A program made the position numbers and the translations under genes. This document shows positions 26,020 to 34,772 of a DNA stretch of 64,000 nucleotides, in pieces. The notes below the pieces were generated by a model. That model was given only the letters and a program-made list of their open reading frames with translations, ran no database searches and was not told where the DNA came from. The stretch's first letter is position 1. Each line of letters starts with the position of its first letter. Origin of the DNA: Streptomyces cylindrosporus (GTDB lineage Bacteria; Actinomycetota; Actinomycetes; Streptomycetales; Streptomycetaceae); NCBI RefSeq assembly GCF_022698165.1, contig NZ_JALDAY010000020.1, forward strand, positions 110,295 to 174,294. Reading direction: 5' to 3'.

Positions 26020-26318
26020 GTTTCCCGTCTCCTCCGGGGCGGCGCGGTCGCGGAACAGGTGGTCCCCGTCGATGGCGGGGCTTGGGTCGCGGCCGTGGGT
26101 CACGGCTTGCAGCGGCGGGATGAATCAACGCTCGGTAAATGGATCGTAATGCAGAGTAAAGGCCAGGCATAGACTTTCCGGGCAAATGGGTTAATGAATC
26201 ACTCTCCAGGGTGAAGCAGATATTTCATCGGCTTGTCGTACTAATTCCTTCTCGGTCCCGTGCGAACTTGGCGGCGCTGTGGCCCCAGAGTCCTAGAGAA
26301 GGAAGAAGGTGGGCGGAA
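26020..26318. promoter_or_regulatory. Divergent control region, SulP-CA / lipoprotein
   Basis: This gene-free spacer of about 300 bp is moderately AT-rich at 26130-26250. An upstream in-frame start for the SulP gene at 26103 and one for the lipoprotein at 26211 lie inside it but lack good ribosome-binding sites. Promoters for both genes are expected here. Confidence 0.4.
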
Positions 26319-27590
26319 ATGGCCGCCACCCAGAGGATCGCCGCCGGTGCCGTGGTAGTCGCGGCCTGTGCCGTCTCACTGGCCGGCTGCGGGATCGGTA
26401 CCGACGGAGCCAAGACCGGGGCGGCCGGCCCCCAGAAGGCCAAGCCGGCCCAGGCGCCGAAGAGCGTGGTCCGCCTGATCGGCGACGGCTCCACCTCCTA
26501 CACCGGAGCCCAGCCGCACCTGCCCAGACCGGAGCGGCTCAAGCCCGGCCAGAAGCCCCCGCAGTTCGTCGTCTTCTCGTGGGACGGCGCCGGTGAGGAC
26601 AGCCAGAAGCTGTTCTCCCACTTCCGCGAGGTGTCCAAGGCCAACCACGCCACGATGACGTACTTCCTCAGCGGCGTGTACATGCTGCCGGAGGACAAGC
26701 GCGACCTCTACAAGCCGCCGCAGCACTCGCCGGGCCGCTCCGACATCGGCTTCAACGACGAGCAGGGCATCGCCGACACCGCGAAGCAGCTGCGCCTGGC
26801 GTGGCTGGAGGGCAACGAGATCGGCACCCACTTCAACGGCCACTTCTGCGGCAAGGGCGGCGGCGTCGGCGAGTGGTCGGTCGACGACTGGAAGGACGAG
26901 ATCGCCCAGGCGAAGCAGTTCGTGAAGTCCTGGAAGACCAACGCCGGCATGAAGAAGGCCGCCCCGCTCCCCTTCGACTACGACAAGGAGCTCATCGGCG
27001 CCCGCACACCCTGTCTGGAGGGCCAGAAGAACTTCATGAAGGCCGCGAGCCAGATGGGCTTCCGCTACGACACCAGCGGGGTCAACGACCAGCTGTGGCC
27101 CAAGAAGAAGGAAGGCCTCTGGGACCTGTCCATGCAGCTCGTGCCCTTCCCCGGGCACTCCTACGAGCAGCTCACCATGGACTACAACTTCATGGTCAAC
27201 CAGTCCGGCACCCAGACCCAGGGCGACCCCGACAAGTACGAGTACTGGGGCGACCAGATGCGTGACGGCCTGCTCGCGGGCTTCCGCCGGGCCTACGACG
27301 GCAACCGCGCGCCCCTGGTCATCGGCAACCACTTCGAGTCCTGGAACGGCGGCACCTACATGCGGGCCGTCGACCAGGTCGTCGAGAACGTCTGCAACAA
27401 GCCCGACGTGCGCTGTGTGTCCTTCCACCAGCTGGCCGACTGGCTGGACGCCCAGGACCCGCAGGTCCTGGCGAAGCTGCGCACCCTCAATGTCGGCGAG
27501 GCGCCGAAGCAGGGCTGGGCGTCCTTCCTGACGGGCCGCCCGGCCCCGGCGCCGAAGGGCGTGCCCGGAGCGCCGGCCGCCAAGCGGTAG
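26319..27590 (+). CDS. Lipoprotein with polysaccharide deacetylase-like domain
   Basis: This is a 423-residue surface lipoprotein. The signal peptide of the preferred start (ATG 26319) ends in the lipobox AVSLAGC, with Cys at about position 24. The rest resembles NodB-type carbohydrate esterases: FVVFSWDGAGED corresponds to motif 1 (metal-binding Asp), and EIGTHFNGHFC provides the HxxxH of motif 2. RTPCLEGQKNF resembles the R-x-P motif 3. It probably trims cell-wall or capsular glycan acetyl groups. Its stop is only six bases from the stop of the convergent CooC-like gene. Confidence 0.85.
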   Translation: MAATQRIAAGAVVVAACAVSLAGCGIGTDGAKTGAAGPQKAKPAQAPKSVVRLIGDGSTSYTGAQPHLPRPERLKPGQKPPQFVVFSWDGAGEDSQKLFSHFREVSKANHATMTYFLSGVYMLPEDKRDLYKPPQHSPGRSDIGFNDEQGIADTAKQLRLAWLEGNEIGTHFNGHFCGKGGGVGEWSVDDWKDEIAQAKQFVKSWKTNAGMKKAAPLPFDYDKELIGARTPCLEGQKNFMKAASQMGFRYDTSGVNDQLWPKKKEGLWDLSMQLVPFPGHSYEQLTMDYNFMVNQSGTQTQGDPDKYEYWGDQMRDGLLAGFRRAYDGNRAPLVIGNHFESWNGGTYMRAVDQVVENVCNKPDVRCVSFHQLADWLDAQDPQVLAKLRTLNVGEAPKQGWASFLTGRPAPAPKGVPGAPAAKR

Positions 27591-27596
27591 TCCTCG

Positions 27597-28577
27597 TCAC
27601 ACAGGGGCGACGACACCCTCGCCCAGCACGAACCCGGGGTCGACCTGCGCCGCCAGGTCGGCCCCGGTGCGTTCGTTGCCCCAACTCTGGGCGTTCTTCA
27701 GGTGGAAGTGCACCATCTGCTGGGTGTAGCGCTCCCAGTCGCGCAGCTCGTACGTGGCGTCCGCGGCGACCCGAAGCGTGTGCAGGGCACGGTGGTTGGC
27801 GTCCTCCAGGAGCTCGAACCGGGGCGGACGGCCCTTCTCCATGGCGCGCACCCAGTCCGAGTGCCCGACGGTCACCAGCAGGTCGTCCCCAACCTCGGCG
27901 CGCAGGAAGTCGAGGTCGTCCTGACCCTGCACCTTGTTGCCGACGACTTTGAGCACGACGCCGAAGTCACGGGCGTACTCCTTGTACTGGCGGTAGACGG
28001 AGACCCCCTTCCGGGTCGGCTCGGCGACGAGGAACGTGATGTCGAAGCGGGTGAACATGCCGGAGGCGAAGGAGTCCGAGCCCGCCGTCATGTCCACCAC
28101 GACGTACTCGCCCTGCCCGTCCACCAGGTGGTTCAGGCACAGCTCCACCGCTCCGGTCTTGGAGTGGTAGCAGGCGACCCCCAGGTCGGCGTCGGTGAAG
28201 GGGCCGGTGACCATCAAACGGACGGCGCCGCCGTCGAGTTCCACCGGCCGGGCGCAGGCGTCGTAGACCGGATTGGTCTCGCGCACCCGCAGCAGCCGCG
28301 AGCCCTCGCCGGGCGGGGTGGTCTTGATCATCGTCGCGGTGGACGGGATGCGCGGGTTGGAGCCGCGCAGGTAGTCCTTGATCAGCGGCAGCCGGTCGCC
28401 CATCGCGGGCAGTGCGGCCGCCTCCGCCTCGTCGAGGCCGAGGGCGGGGCCGAGGTGCTGGTTGATGTCCGCGTCGACCGCGACGACCGGTGCCCCGATG
28501 GCCGCGAGATGGCGGATGAACAGGGAGGACAGGGTCGTCTTGCCGCTGCCGCCCTTCCCGACGAAAGCAATTTTCAT
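27597..28577 (-). CDS. CooC/MinD-like P-loop ATPase
   Basis: This is a 326-residue SIMIBI-class ATPase. The deviant Walker A is FVGKGGSGKTTLSSLF, followed by VVAVDADINQHLGPALG and Walker B VVVDMTAGSDSFASG. CooC-type ATPases insert nickel or mature metalloenzymes; I see no carbon monoxide dehydrogenase nearby, so the partner is unknown. The ATG at 28577 (MKIAFVGKGG) is clearly the start. It is divergent from the Fic-like gene with a spacer of about 100 bp, suggesting shared control. Confidence 0.85.
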   Translation of the reverse strand: MKIAFVGKGGSGKTTLSSLFIRHLAAIGAPVVAVDADINQHLGPALGLDEAEAAALPAMGDRLPLIKDYLRGSNPRIPSTATMIKTTPPGEGSRLLRVRETNPVYDACARPVELDGGAVRLMVTGPFTDADLGVACYHSKTGAVELCLNHLVDGQGEYVVVDMTAGSDSFASGMFTRFDITFLVAEPTRKGVSVYRQYKEYARDFGVVLKVVGNKVQGQDDLDFLRAEVGDDLLVTVGHSDWVRAMEKGRPPRFELLEDANHRALHTLRVAADATYELRDWERYTQQMVHFHLKNAQSWGNERTGADLAAQVDPGFVLGEGVVAPV

Positions 28578-28668
28578 GTTCACGAAGGGTAGTGGGGTGA
28601 TAGCTGTACGTGGCAGTCGTGCGTGAAGAAGACCACTCATTCGTGGGGCACGCGCGCGTAGTGCGTAA

Positions 28669-28690
28669 TGTCGTACTCATGAGTACGACA
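28669..28690. promoter_or_regulatory. 22-bp perfect palindrome over the Fic-like gene start
   Basis: TGTCGTACTC and ATGAGTACGACA form a perfect 22-bp palindrome whose centre is the ATG start codon (28679-28681). A dimeric regulator bound here, or an mRNA hairpin hiding the start, would block expression. Confidence 0.6.
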
Positions 28691-29503
28691 GGTGCGACCG
28701 CCGATCCGCTCGCGGCGCTGGGTTCGCTGCCCGGGGTGGCCGAGTCCGTGGAGTCCGTGCGCAAGGCCGTGGACCGGGTCTACGGGCACCGGGTCATGCG
28801 GCGCCGCAGCAACGAGATCACCTCCGAGGCGGCGCTGCGGGGCGCCCGCGGGTCCGCGGCGCTGTCCGGCTCCGACTGGGCCCTGGAGGAGGTGCGCAGG
28901 CGTACCGACTTCAGTGGTGACGAGGACGCGCGCGTGGTGGGCGCGGCGCTGCGGCTGACCGCCGAGGCGGGTCAACTGCTGTCCATCTGGCGGCAGTCGC
29001 CGCTGCGGGTCCTGGCCCGGCTGCATCTGGTGGCCGCGGCGACCGACCGGGACGAGGTCGGGCGCCCGCGGCAGGCCGGCGAGCCGGTCGACGAGCCGCT
29101 GATCGAGCTGCCGCTGCCGGGCGCGGACGAGGCGCACGGCCGCCTGGAGGGCCTCGCCGAACTGGTCGTCGCGGGCAGCTCCGCGCCCGCCCTGGTGACG
29201 GCCGCCGTCGTCCACGGCGAGTTGCTCGCCCTGCGCCCCTTCTCGTCGCACAACGGCCTGGTCGCGCGCACCGCCGAGCGCATCGTCCTGGTCGGCAGCG
29301 GCCTGGACCCGAAGTCGGTCTGCCCGGCGGAGGTCGGCCACGCCGAACTCGGCCGCGCGGCCTATCTGGCGGCGCTCGACGGGTACGTGTCCGGCACTCC
29401 GGAGGGCATGGCCGCCTGGATCGCCCACTGTGGCCGGGCGGTCGAGCTGGGCGTGCGCGAGTCGACGGCCGTGTGCGAGGCGTTGCAGCGCGGCGCCGCA
29501 TAG
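28679..29503 (+). CDS. Degenerate Fic-like protein
   Basis: This 274-residue helical protein is related to Fic/DOC enzymes. The Fic core is recognisable as VVHGELLALRPFSSHNGLVA followed by RTAER, but the motif HPFxxGNGR reads RPFSSHNGLVAR: the catalytic His is Arg and the second Gly-Asn-Gly loop is altered. AMPylation is therefore doubtful. The N-terminal half (VRRRTDFSGDEDARVVGAAL) has the helices that usually precede the Fic core. It is divergent from the CooC-like ATPase gene and ends at a clear hairpin. Confidence 0.7.
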   Translation: MSTTGATADPLAALGSLPGVAESVESVRKAVDRVYGHRVMRRRSNEITSEAALRGARGSAALSGSDWALEEVRRRTDFSGDEDARVVGAALRLTAEAGQLLSIWRQSPLRVLARLHLVAAATDRDEVGRPRQAGEPVDEPLIELPLPGADEAHGRLEGLAELVVAGSSAPALVTAAVVHGELLALRPFSSHNGLVARTAERIVLVGSGLDPKSVCPAEVGHAELGRAAYLAALDGYVSGTPEGMAAWIAHCGRAVELGVRESTAVCEALQRGAA

Positions 29504-29507
29504 AGAT

Positions 29508-29535
29508 GCGGCGGTACGAGAGTTCGTACCGCCGC
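29508..29535. terminator. Terminator after Fic-like gene
   Basis: A perfect 12-bp stem GCGGCGGTACGA / TCGTACCGCCGC with a 4-base loop lies five bases after the stop codon. Confidence 0.85.
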
Positions 29536-29824
29536 TGGCATGCCCACCGGGTTACCAAGCGTCCTCGATATGTTGCCCATCAGGTCGGGAACTTCGCCCG
29601 TGACCTGGTGCGGCTGGCCCGTAATCGACGGGTCGACGTCGCGTGGGTGCCCGGCGTTCATGCGCGGTCCGTGGGGCCAAATGCGTTATTAAGGTGATCC
29701 TCTCGGATGTCCTTGGTCTCGCGGGCCGTTAACCCCTTTGTACTCCAGGTCCGAAGCAAGCGGAACCCCTGGCTGTACTTCTTTACTTTTAGTCTCAAAT
29801 TGGTTTCAAACGGACACTGGTGTG
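29536..29824. other. Gene-free, partly AT-rich spacer
   Basis: Between the terminator and the convergent HAD gene I see no credible reading frame. The part at 29680-29820 is clearly AT-richer than the surroundings (CTTCTTTACTTTTAGTCTCA). A non-coding RNA or an unrecognised insertion scar is possible, but nothing supports either directly. Confidence 0.4.
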
Positions 29825-30646
29825 TCAGATGGTCGCGGCGCGGCGCCGACTGGCGTACCAGACCAGGCCCGCGGTGGCCGCCGCGGCCCCTATGGCGGCC
29901 GCCGCGACAAGGGCCGGGCGGGGCGGTACGGAGAATCCCGGGATGCGCTGCTTGAGCCGTACCGGGCGGTGGAAATCGAGAATCGGCCACCCGCGCGCGA
30001 GTGCCTCGCGACGCAGTGCTCGGTCCGGATTCACGGCATGGGGATGTCCGACGGACCGGAGCATCGGCAGATCGGTCACCGAGTCGCTGTAGGCGTAGCA
30101 GCGGTCCAGGTCGTACCCCTCGGAGGCGGCCAGTTCCCTGATCGCCTCGGCCTTGGTGGGGCCGTACGCGTAGTACCCCACCTCTCCGGTGAAGCAGCCG
30201 TCCTCACCGACCACCATGCGGGTCGCCACCACCCGGTCCGCGCCCAGCAGTTCACCGATCGGCTCGACCACCTCGGCGCCCGAGGTGGACACGATGACGA
30301 CGTCGCGGCCGGCTGTGTGGTGCTCCTCGATGAGGGAGGCGGCCTCGTCGTAGATGATCGGGTCGATCAGGTCGTGCAGCGTCTCGGCGACGATCTCCTT
30401 GACCTGCTGGACGTTCCAGCCGCGGACGAGCTGCGAGAGGTACTCGCGCGTGCGCTCCATCTGGTCGTGGTCCATGCCGCCGACGAGGAACACGAACTGC
30501 GTGTACGCGGACCGCAAGGCGGCCCTGCGGTTGATCAGCCCGCCTTGGTAGAACGACTTGCTGAACGTGAGCGTGCTCGACTTCGCAATGACCGTCTTGT
30601 CCAGGTCAAAGAAGGCCGCTGTGCGGGGCAAGGAGTGGTTTTCCAC
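29825..30646 (-). CDS. HAD-IB family hydrolase
   Basis: This 273-residue phosphatase is similar to the SerB branch of the haloacid dehalogenase family. Motif I is AAFFDLDKTVI (DxDxT-like nucleophile), motif II VVIVSTSGAEVVEPIG, and motif III/IV CYAYSDSVTDLPMLRSVG. A C-terminal hydrophobic segment (ALVAAAAIGAAAATAGLVWY) followed by RRR suggests a membrane tail. The GTG at 30646 gives the family start (VENHSLPRTAAFF), although its RBS is weak; an ATG at 30670 is possible. I recall relatives annotated as inhibitors of morphological differentiation. It is divergent from the tad cluster. Confidence 0.85.
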   Translation of the reverse strand: MENHSLPRTAAFFDLDKTVIAKSSTLTFSKSFYQGGLINRRAALRSAYTQFVFLVGGMDHDQMERTREYLSQLVRGWNVQQVKEIVAETLHDLIDPIIYDEAASLIEEHHTAGRDVVIVSTSGAEVVEPIGELLGADRVVATRMVVGEDGCFTGEVGYYAYGPTKAEAIRELAASEGYDLDRCYAYSDSVTDLPMLRSVGHPHAVNPDRALRREALARGWPILDFHRPVRLKQRIPGFSVPPRPALVAAAAIGAAAATAGLVWYASRRRAATI

Positions 30647-31249
30647 GCCCCGAGCATAGGCGCAGCCCATTCGGCGTAAGGTGGGGCGCGTGGGTTTGCC
30701 TGAGAGGGCTCTCGGGTACACCATGGAAGTCACGGATCGTTCGCGACCGTGCTAACCCGGTCCGGCTCCTCCCCCCCCGAGTCGGCCGTGGAGACGACCC
30801 CCACTCTCCCCCCCGGTGGGGGTCGTCGCATGTCCGGGTGGGTTTTCGCTTCTCCCCTCTCTCCTTGCGCGGTCGTACGACTGTCCCGAGGCGTCCGCGG
30901 CCGCCCCTTCTGCATGCACATGATCCGTCACTGTGCGTAGTGATGGCGCTGCTCTGCGGAAGTCGCACAGAGGTCGGTACAGGGCTCACCGGTATGGGTG
31001 ACGGCGATATTCACAACCGCCGAGTTGTCCACAGTTATCGACCAAGATCCACACGATTTCCGACATCGCTGCACCGTGATTCCAACGCGTCCCGGCCGCG
31101 CCGAGTTCATGAGCGGATCCGGTTAGTCGGGTGGGTTTGGCCGGTTCCTATCGGCCGTTCATATGGAGGCCGGTTGCCGGTTCTTCACATGTTTGGGAAT
31201 CGCGGGGCCGCAGGGGCCCGGCGAGTTGCAGCGAAGGGGGATGGACACC
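30647..31249. promoter_or_regulatory. Divergent HAD/tad control region
   Basis: This gene-free spacer of about 600 bp holds a perfect 12-bp hairpin, GACGACCCCCAC / GTGGGGGTCGTC (30793-30827, 11-base C-rich loop), and an AT-richer stretch at 31000-31110 with a perfect DnaA box. The hairpin may be an attenuator or the end of an unannotated RNA. Short frames here lack ribosome-binding sites. Confidence 0.5.
31025..31033 (+). promoter_or_regulatory. DnaA-box match upstream of tad operon
   Basis: TTGTCCACA is a perfect match to the streptomycete DnaA box. A partial second match (GATCCACAC) lies 16 bases further on. It sits in the AT-rich part of the divergent control region. Confidence 0.45.
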
Positions 31250-32350
31250 GTGGCCGGAGCCGTCACACAGGAACCACCGCCGGCCGCCTCGGGGCGGCAG
31301 GCCGGACCACTGATCGTCACGGAGGACGTCGAGCTGCTCGACGACCTGCTGCGGCTGTGCGCCGCGGCCGGGGCGACACCGGAGGTCCACCACTCGGTGC
31401 CGGAGCGCGCGGGCGGCTGGGAGGCCGCGCCGCTCGTCCTGGTCGGCGACGACGCGGCGCGGCGGGTGCGCGGGGCCGCGCGCAGACGGGGAGTGGTGTT
31501 GGTCGGCCGCGACCAGGACGACTCCGGGGTGTGGCGCCGGGCCGTCGAGATCGGCGCCGACCACGTCCTGATGCTGCCGGACGGCGAGCAGTGGCTGGTC
31601 GACCGGATCGCCGACGTGGCCGAGGGCGTCGGCCGGCCCGCCCTCACCGTCGGCGTCATGGGAGGACGTGGCGGGGCCGGAGCGTCCACGCTCGCGTGCG
31701 CCCTCGCCGTCACCTCCGCGCGTGAGGGGCTGCGCACCCTGCTCGTGGACGCCGATCCGCTGGGCGGCGGACTCGACGTACTCCTCGGCGGCGAGACCGC
31801 GGAGGGCCTGCGCTGGCCCGCCTTCGCGGCCTCCCGGGGCCGGGTCGGCGGCGGCGCGCTGGAGGAGTCCCTGCCCGAGCTGCACTCGCTGCGGGTGCTC
31901 AGCTGGGACCGCGGCGACCGCATCGCCGTACCCGCGCAGGCCGTGCGGGCGGTGCTCGCGGCGGCCAGACGGCGCGGCGGCACGGTCGTGGTCGACCTCC
32001 CGCGCCGTATCGATGACGGGGTCGCCGAGGCGCTCGCCCAGCTCGACCTCGGGGTCCTCGTGGTCCCCGGCGAGCTGCGCGCCGTCGCAGCAGCCGGGCG
32101 GGTGGCGTCCGCCGTGGGGATGGTGGTGCGGGACCTGCGGGTGGCGGTACGCGGGCCGTACGCCCCCGGGCTCGACGACCGCGAGGTGGCCCGGCTGCTC
32201 GGACTGCCGCTCGCCGGCGAGGTGCCCGTCGAGGCGGGGCTGGCGCGACCGGGGGAGGGCAAGGTGCCGCCCGGGGCCGGGCGGGGGCCGCTGGCGCGCT
32301 TCTGCAGGGAGTTCTGGGAGCGGGCGCTGCTGGAAGCGGGTGCGGCATGA
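31250..32350 (+). CDS. CpaE/TadZ-like pilus ATPase (septum-site-determining-like)
   Basis: This 366-residue protein combines an N-terminal atypical receiver-like domain (about 20-130, VLVGDDAARRVRG; VEIGADHVLMLPDGEQWL) with a MinD/ParA-type ATPase (GVMGGRGGAGASTLACALAV; LLVDADPLGGGLDVLLGG). Walker A has Ala-Ser in place of the usual Lys-Thr, as in some TadZ proteins, so hydrolysis may be lost. It probably localises the Tad pilus machine to the membrane or pole. GTG 31250 is nine bases after AAGGGGG; ATG 31241 is too close to it. Its stop overlaps the next start (ATGA). Confidence 0.88.
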   Translation: MAGAVTQEPPPAASGRQAGPLIVTEDVELLDDLLRLCAAAGATPEVHHSVPERAGGWEAAPLVLVGDDAARRVRGAARRRGVVLVGRDQDDSGVWRRAVEIGADHVLMLPDGEQWLVDRIADVAEGVGRPALTVGVMGGRGGAGASTLACALAVTSAREGLRTLLVDADPLGGGLDVLLGGETAEGLRWPAFAASRGRVGGGALEESLPELHSLRVLSWDRGDRIAVPAQAVRAVLAAARRRGGTVVVDLPRRIDDGVAEALAQLDLGVLVVPGELRAVAAAGRVASAVGMVVRDLRVAVRGPYAPGLDDREVARLLGLPLAGEVPVEAGLARPGEGKVPPGAGRGPLARFCREFWERALLEAGAA

Positions 32351-33522
32351 GCGCGCCCGACGGGCTTCTCGACGGCGTACGGCAGTGGCTCGTCGAAAGC
32401 GGGGCGGAGCCCACCCCCGCGCGCGTGGCGCAGGCGCTGCGCGAACAGGGCCGGGTGCTCGGTGACGCGGAAGTGCTCGGAGCGGCGCGGCAGTTGCGCT
32501 CCGAGCTGGTCGGCAGCGGCCCCCTGGAGCCGCTCCTCGCCGACCCGTCGGTGACCGACGTACTGGTGTCGGCACCCGACCGGGTGTGGGTGGACCGGGG
32601 CGGCGGCCTGGAGCTGACCGCCGTCTCCTTCCCGGACGCGGCAGCGGTACGACGCCTCGCGCAGCGCCTGGCCGCCGTGGCCGGACGCCGCCTGGACGAC
32701 GCCCGCCCCTGGGCCGACGCCCGGCTGCCCGACGGGACCCGGCTGCACGCGGTGCTGCCACCGGTGGCCGTGGGCTGCACCTGCCTGTCCCTGCGAGTGG
32801 TACGACCGCGGGCCTTCACGCTCGCCGAACTGGTCGCGGCGGGAACGGTGCCGCCGGGCGGGGACCGCGTCCTGCGAGCACTGCTCGACGCCCGCCTGTC
32901 CTTCCTGATCAGCGGCGGAACCGGCAGCGGCAAGACGACGCTGCTGAGCGCGCTGCTCGGGCTGGTCGGCCCGGGGGAGCGGATCGTGCTCGCCGAGGAC
33001 TCGGCGGAGCTGCGGCCGGACCATCCACACGTCGTACGGCTGGAGTCGAGACCGGCAAACCAGGAGGGCGCGGGCCTGGTCACGCTGCAGGACCTGGTGC
33101 GGCAGGCGCTGCGGATGCGGCCGGACCGGCTGGTCGTGGGTGAGGTGCGCGGGCCCGAAGTGGTCCATCTGCTGGCCGCGTTGAACACCGGCCACGAAGG
33201 GGGCTGCGGCACGGTCCACGCCAACGCCGCCGCCGACGTACCGGCCCGCCTGGAGGCGCTCGGCACGGCGGCCGGCCTCGACCGGGCCGCGCTGCACAGC
33301 CAGTTGGCGGCAGCTCTGTCGGTGGTCCTGCATCTCGTACGGGACCGGTCCGGGCGTCGGCGGATCGCCGAGGTGCATGTGCTGGAACGGGACCCGGCGG
33401 GGCTGGTGCGGACGGTGCCGGCGCTGCGGTGGGGCGCGGAGGCCTTCGCCTACGAGCGGGGGTGGGAGCGGCTGCGGGGGCTGCTTCGGGGCGAGTTCTT
33501 CGAAGGGGGACGACATGGGTGA
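32347..33522 (+). CDS. tadA: CpaF/TadA-type secretion ATPase
   Basis: This 391-residue hexameric ATPase would power Flp/Tad pilus assembly. The N-terminal domain (VGSGPLEPLLADPSVTDVLV) is typical of CpaF. Motifs appear in order: Walker A LISGGTGSGKTTLLSALL, Asp box VLAEDSAELRPDHPHVVRLE, Walker B RMRPDRLVVGEVRGPE, and His box GCGTVHANAAADVPARLEAL. It is translationally coupled at both ends (ATGA at 32347-32350; the tadB start at 33515 lies inside it), showing a tight operon. Confidence 0.95.
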   Translation: MSAPDGLLDGVRQWLVESGAEPTPARVAQALREQGRVLGDAEVLGAARQLRSELVGSGPLEPLLADPSVTDVLVSAPDRVWVDRGGGLELTAVSFPDAAAVRRLAQRLAAVAGRRLDDARPWADARLPDGTRLHAVLPPVAVGCTCLSLRVVRPRAFTLAELVAAGTVPPGGDRVLRALLDARLSFLISGGTGSGKTTLLSALLGLVGPGERIVLAEDSAELRPDHPHVVRLESRPANQEGAGLVTLQDLVRQALRMRPDRLVVGEVRGPEVVHLLAALNTGHEGGCGTVHANAAADVPARLEALGTAAGLDRAALHSQLAAALSVVLHLVRDRSGRRRIAEVHVLERDPAGLVRTVPALRWGAEAFAYERGWERLRGLLRGEFFEGGRHG

Positions 33523-34435
33523 GACGGCGATGGGGGCGGCTGTGCTGTGCGTCGGGGCCGCGGTTCTGCTGCTCGGCGGGTGGCACTCGGGGGCCCGGCG
33601 GGCGGAGTTGATGCTCGCGGGCGGAGGGGAGGTCGGGAGCGGGCCCCCTTCCTGGCAGGAGACGGTCCGGAAACTGCGGCGGGTCCGGGGCAGGTTGAGG
33701 CCCGAATGGTGGGCGGTGGCCGCCGGGCTGGTGCTGGCGGTGCTGGGCGCGTCGGTGGTGCCGGTCGTCGCGGGGGCGGCCGGAGTGCCGGTGCTGCGAC
33801 GGTTGCGGCTGGCCGGGGAGGCTCGGCGGGCCCGGGAGCGGCGCGCGGACGCGGTGATCGCGCTGTGCGGGGCGGTCGCCGGGGAGGTGCGGGCCGGCCG
33901 GCAGCCGGAGGAGGCGCTGCTGCGGGCCGCACGGGACTCCGACGGGCTCGGGGAGGCGCAGGCGGCGGTGCTGGCGGCGGCCCGGTTCGGCGGCGACGTC
34001 CCCGGCGCGCTCGCCGGGGCGGCACGGCAGCCGGGCGCCGAAGGACTCTCGGGCCTCGCGGCGTGCTGGCGGGTGGCGGTCGACCAGGGCGCGGGCCTCG
34101 CGGCCGGCCTCGACCGACTGGCGGCGGCACTGCGGGCGGAACGGGACCAACGGGCCGATCTGCGCGCGCAGTTGGCAGGCGCCCGATCGACGGCACTGAT
34201 GCTCGCGGCCCTGCCGGCGGTGGGCCTGCTGCTCGGCGCGGCACTGGGGGCCGACCCGCTGCATGTCCTGCTGCATACGGGGGCGGGGATGGGGTGCCTG
34301 CTGGTCGGGGGGCTGCTGGAGGGGTTGGGGGTGTGGTGGGCGATGCGGATCGTGCGGGGGCGGAGGCGGTGTGAGGACGGGGGTGCGCGAGTGGGCCGGG
34401 GTGAGCGCGGCGGGACTTGGGTGGGCCGGGCCTAG
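33515..34435 (+). CDS. tadB: TadB-like type II secretion F-domain protein
   Basis: This 306-residue inner-membrane platform protein of the Tad machine has an N-terminal hydrophobic helix, a second pair around WWAVAAGLVLAVLGASVVPV, then a cytoplasmic T2SSF domain (ERRADAVIALCGAVAGEVRA, GRQPEEALLRAARD) and two C-terminal helices. The last 25 or so residues are Gly/Arg-rich, encoded by sequence that continues as tandem repeats past the stop, so the C-terminus may have been extended by repeat expansion. The ATG at 33515 follows AAGGGGGA and overlaps tadA. Confidence 0.88.
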   Translation: MGETAMGAAVLCVGAAVLLLGGWHSGARRAELMLAGGGEVGSGPPSWQETVRKLRRVRGRLRPEWWAVAAGLVLAVLGASVVPVVAGAAGVPVLRRLRLAGEARRARERRADAVIALCGAVAGEVRAGRQPEEALLRAARDSDGLGEAQAAVLAAARFGGDVPGALAGAARQPGAEGLSGLAACWRVAVDQGAGLAAGLDRLAAALRAERDQRADLRAQLAGARSTALMLAALPAVGLLLGAALGADPLHVLLHTGAGMGCLLVGGLLEGLGVWWAMRIVRGRRRCEDGGARVGRGERGGTWVGRA

Positions 34436-34725
34436 GCGGGCGCGGCGGCGGGACTTCGGGGGGTCGAGGTGGGCGCGCGGCGGCGGGACTTGGGCGGGTC
34501 GAGGTGGGCTGGCCGGTCTGGGGCGACGGGCTGAGGTCGGCGACGCGGTGGGAGTTGGGCGGCGAGCTGGCGTGAGGTCGGCGAGGGCGGGAGGTACTGG
34601 GCGCGCGGGCGGCGCAAGGCCGATGGGCTGGGCATGCGGGCGGCGAAGGCCCGATGGGCTGGGCACGCGGCGGCGCGAGGCCGATGGGCTGGGCACGCGG
34701 CGGAGCGAGGCCGATGGGCTGCGGT
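34409..34725. repeat. Tandem repeats straddling the tadB stop and filling the tadB-tadC gap
   Basis: The decamer GGCGGGACTT occurs at 34409, 34447 and 34482 within 35-38-bp units; the first copy is inside tadB coding sequence. Further on, a 30-bp unit CGATGGGCTGGGCACGCGGC (plus GGCGCGAGGC) is repeated from 34621, 34652, 34682 and, partially, 34712. I see no gene in the 337-bp gap. Confidence 0.9.
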
Positions 34726-34772
34726 CGGTGTGGTTGTGGTGAGGGTCGGACGGGTTGAGGAAAGGGGTCGTT

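Noticed and set aside
27597..28577. CooC-like ATPase as part of a carbon monoxide dehydrogenase cluster
   Set aside because: No CODH subunits or nickel-enzyme genes occur in the window, so only the ATPase family assignment is supported.
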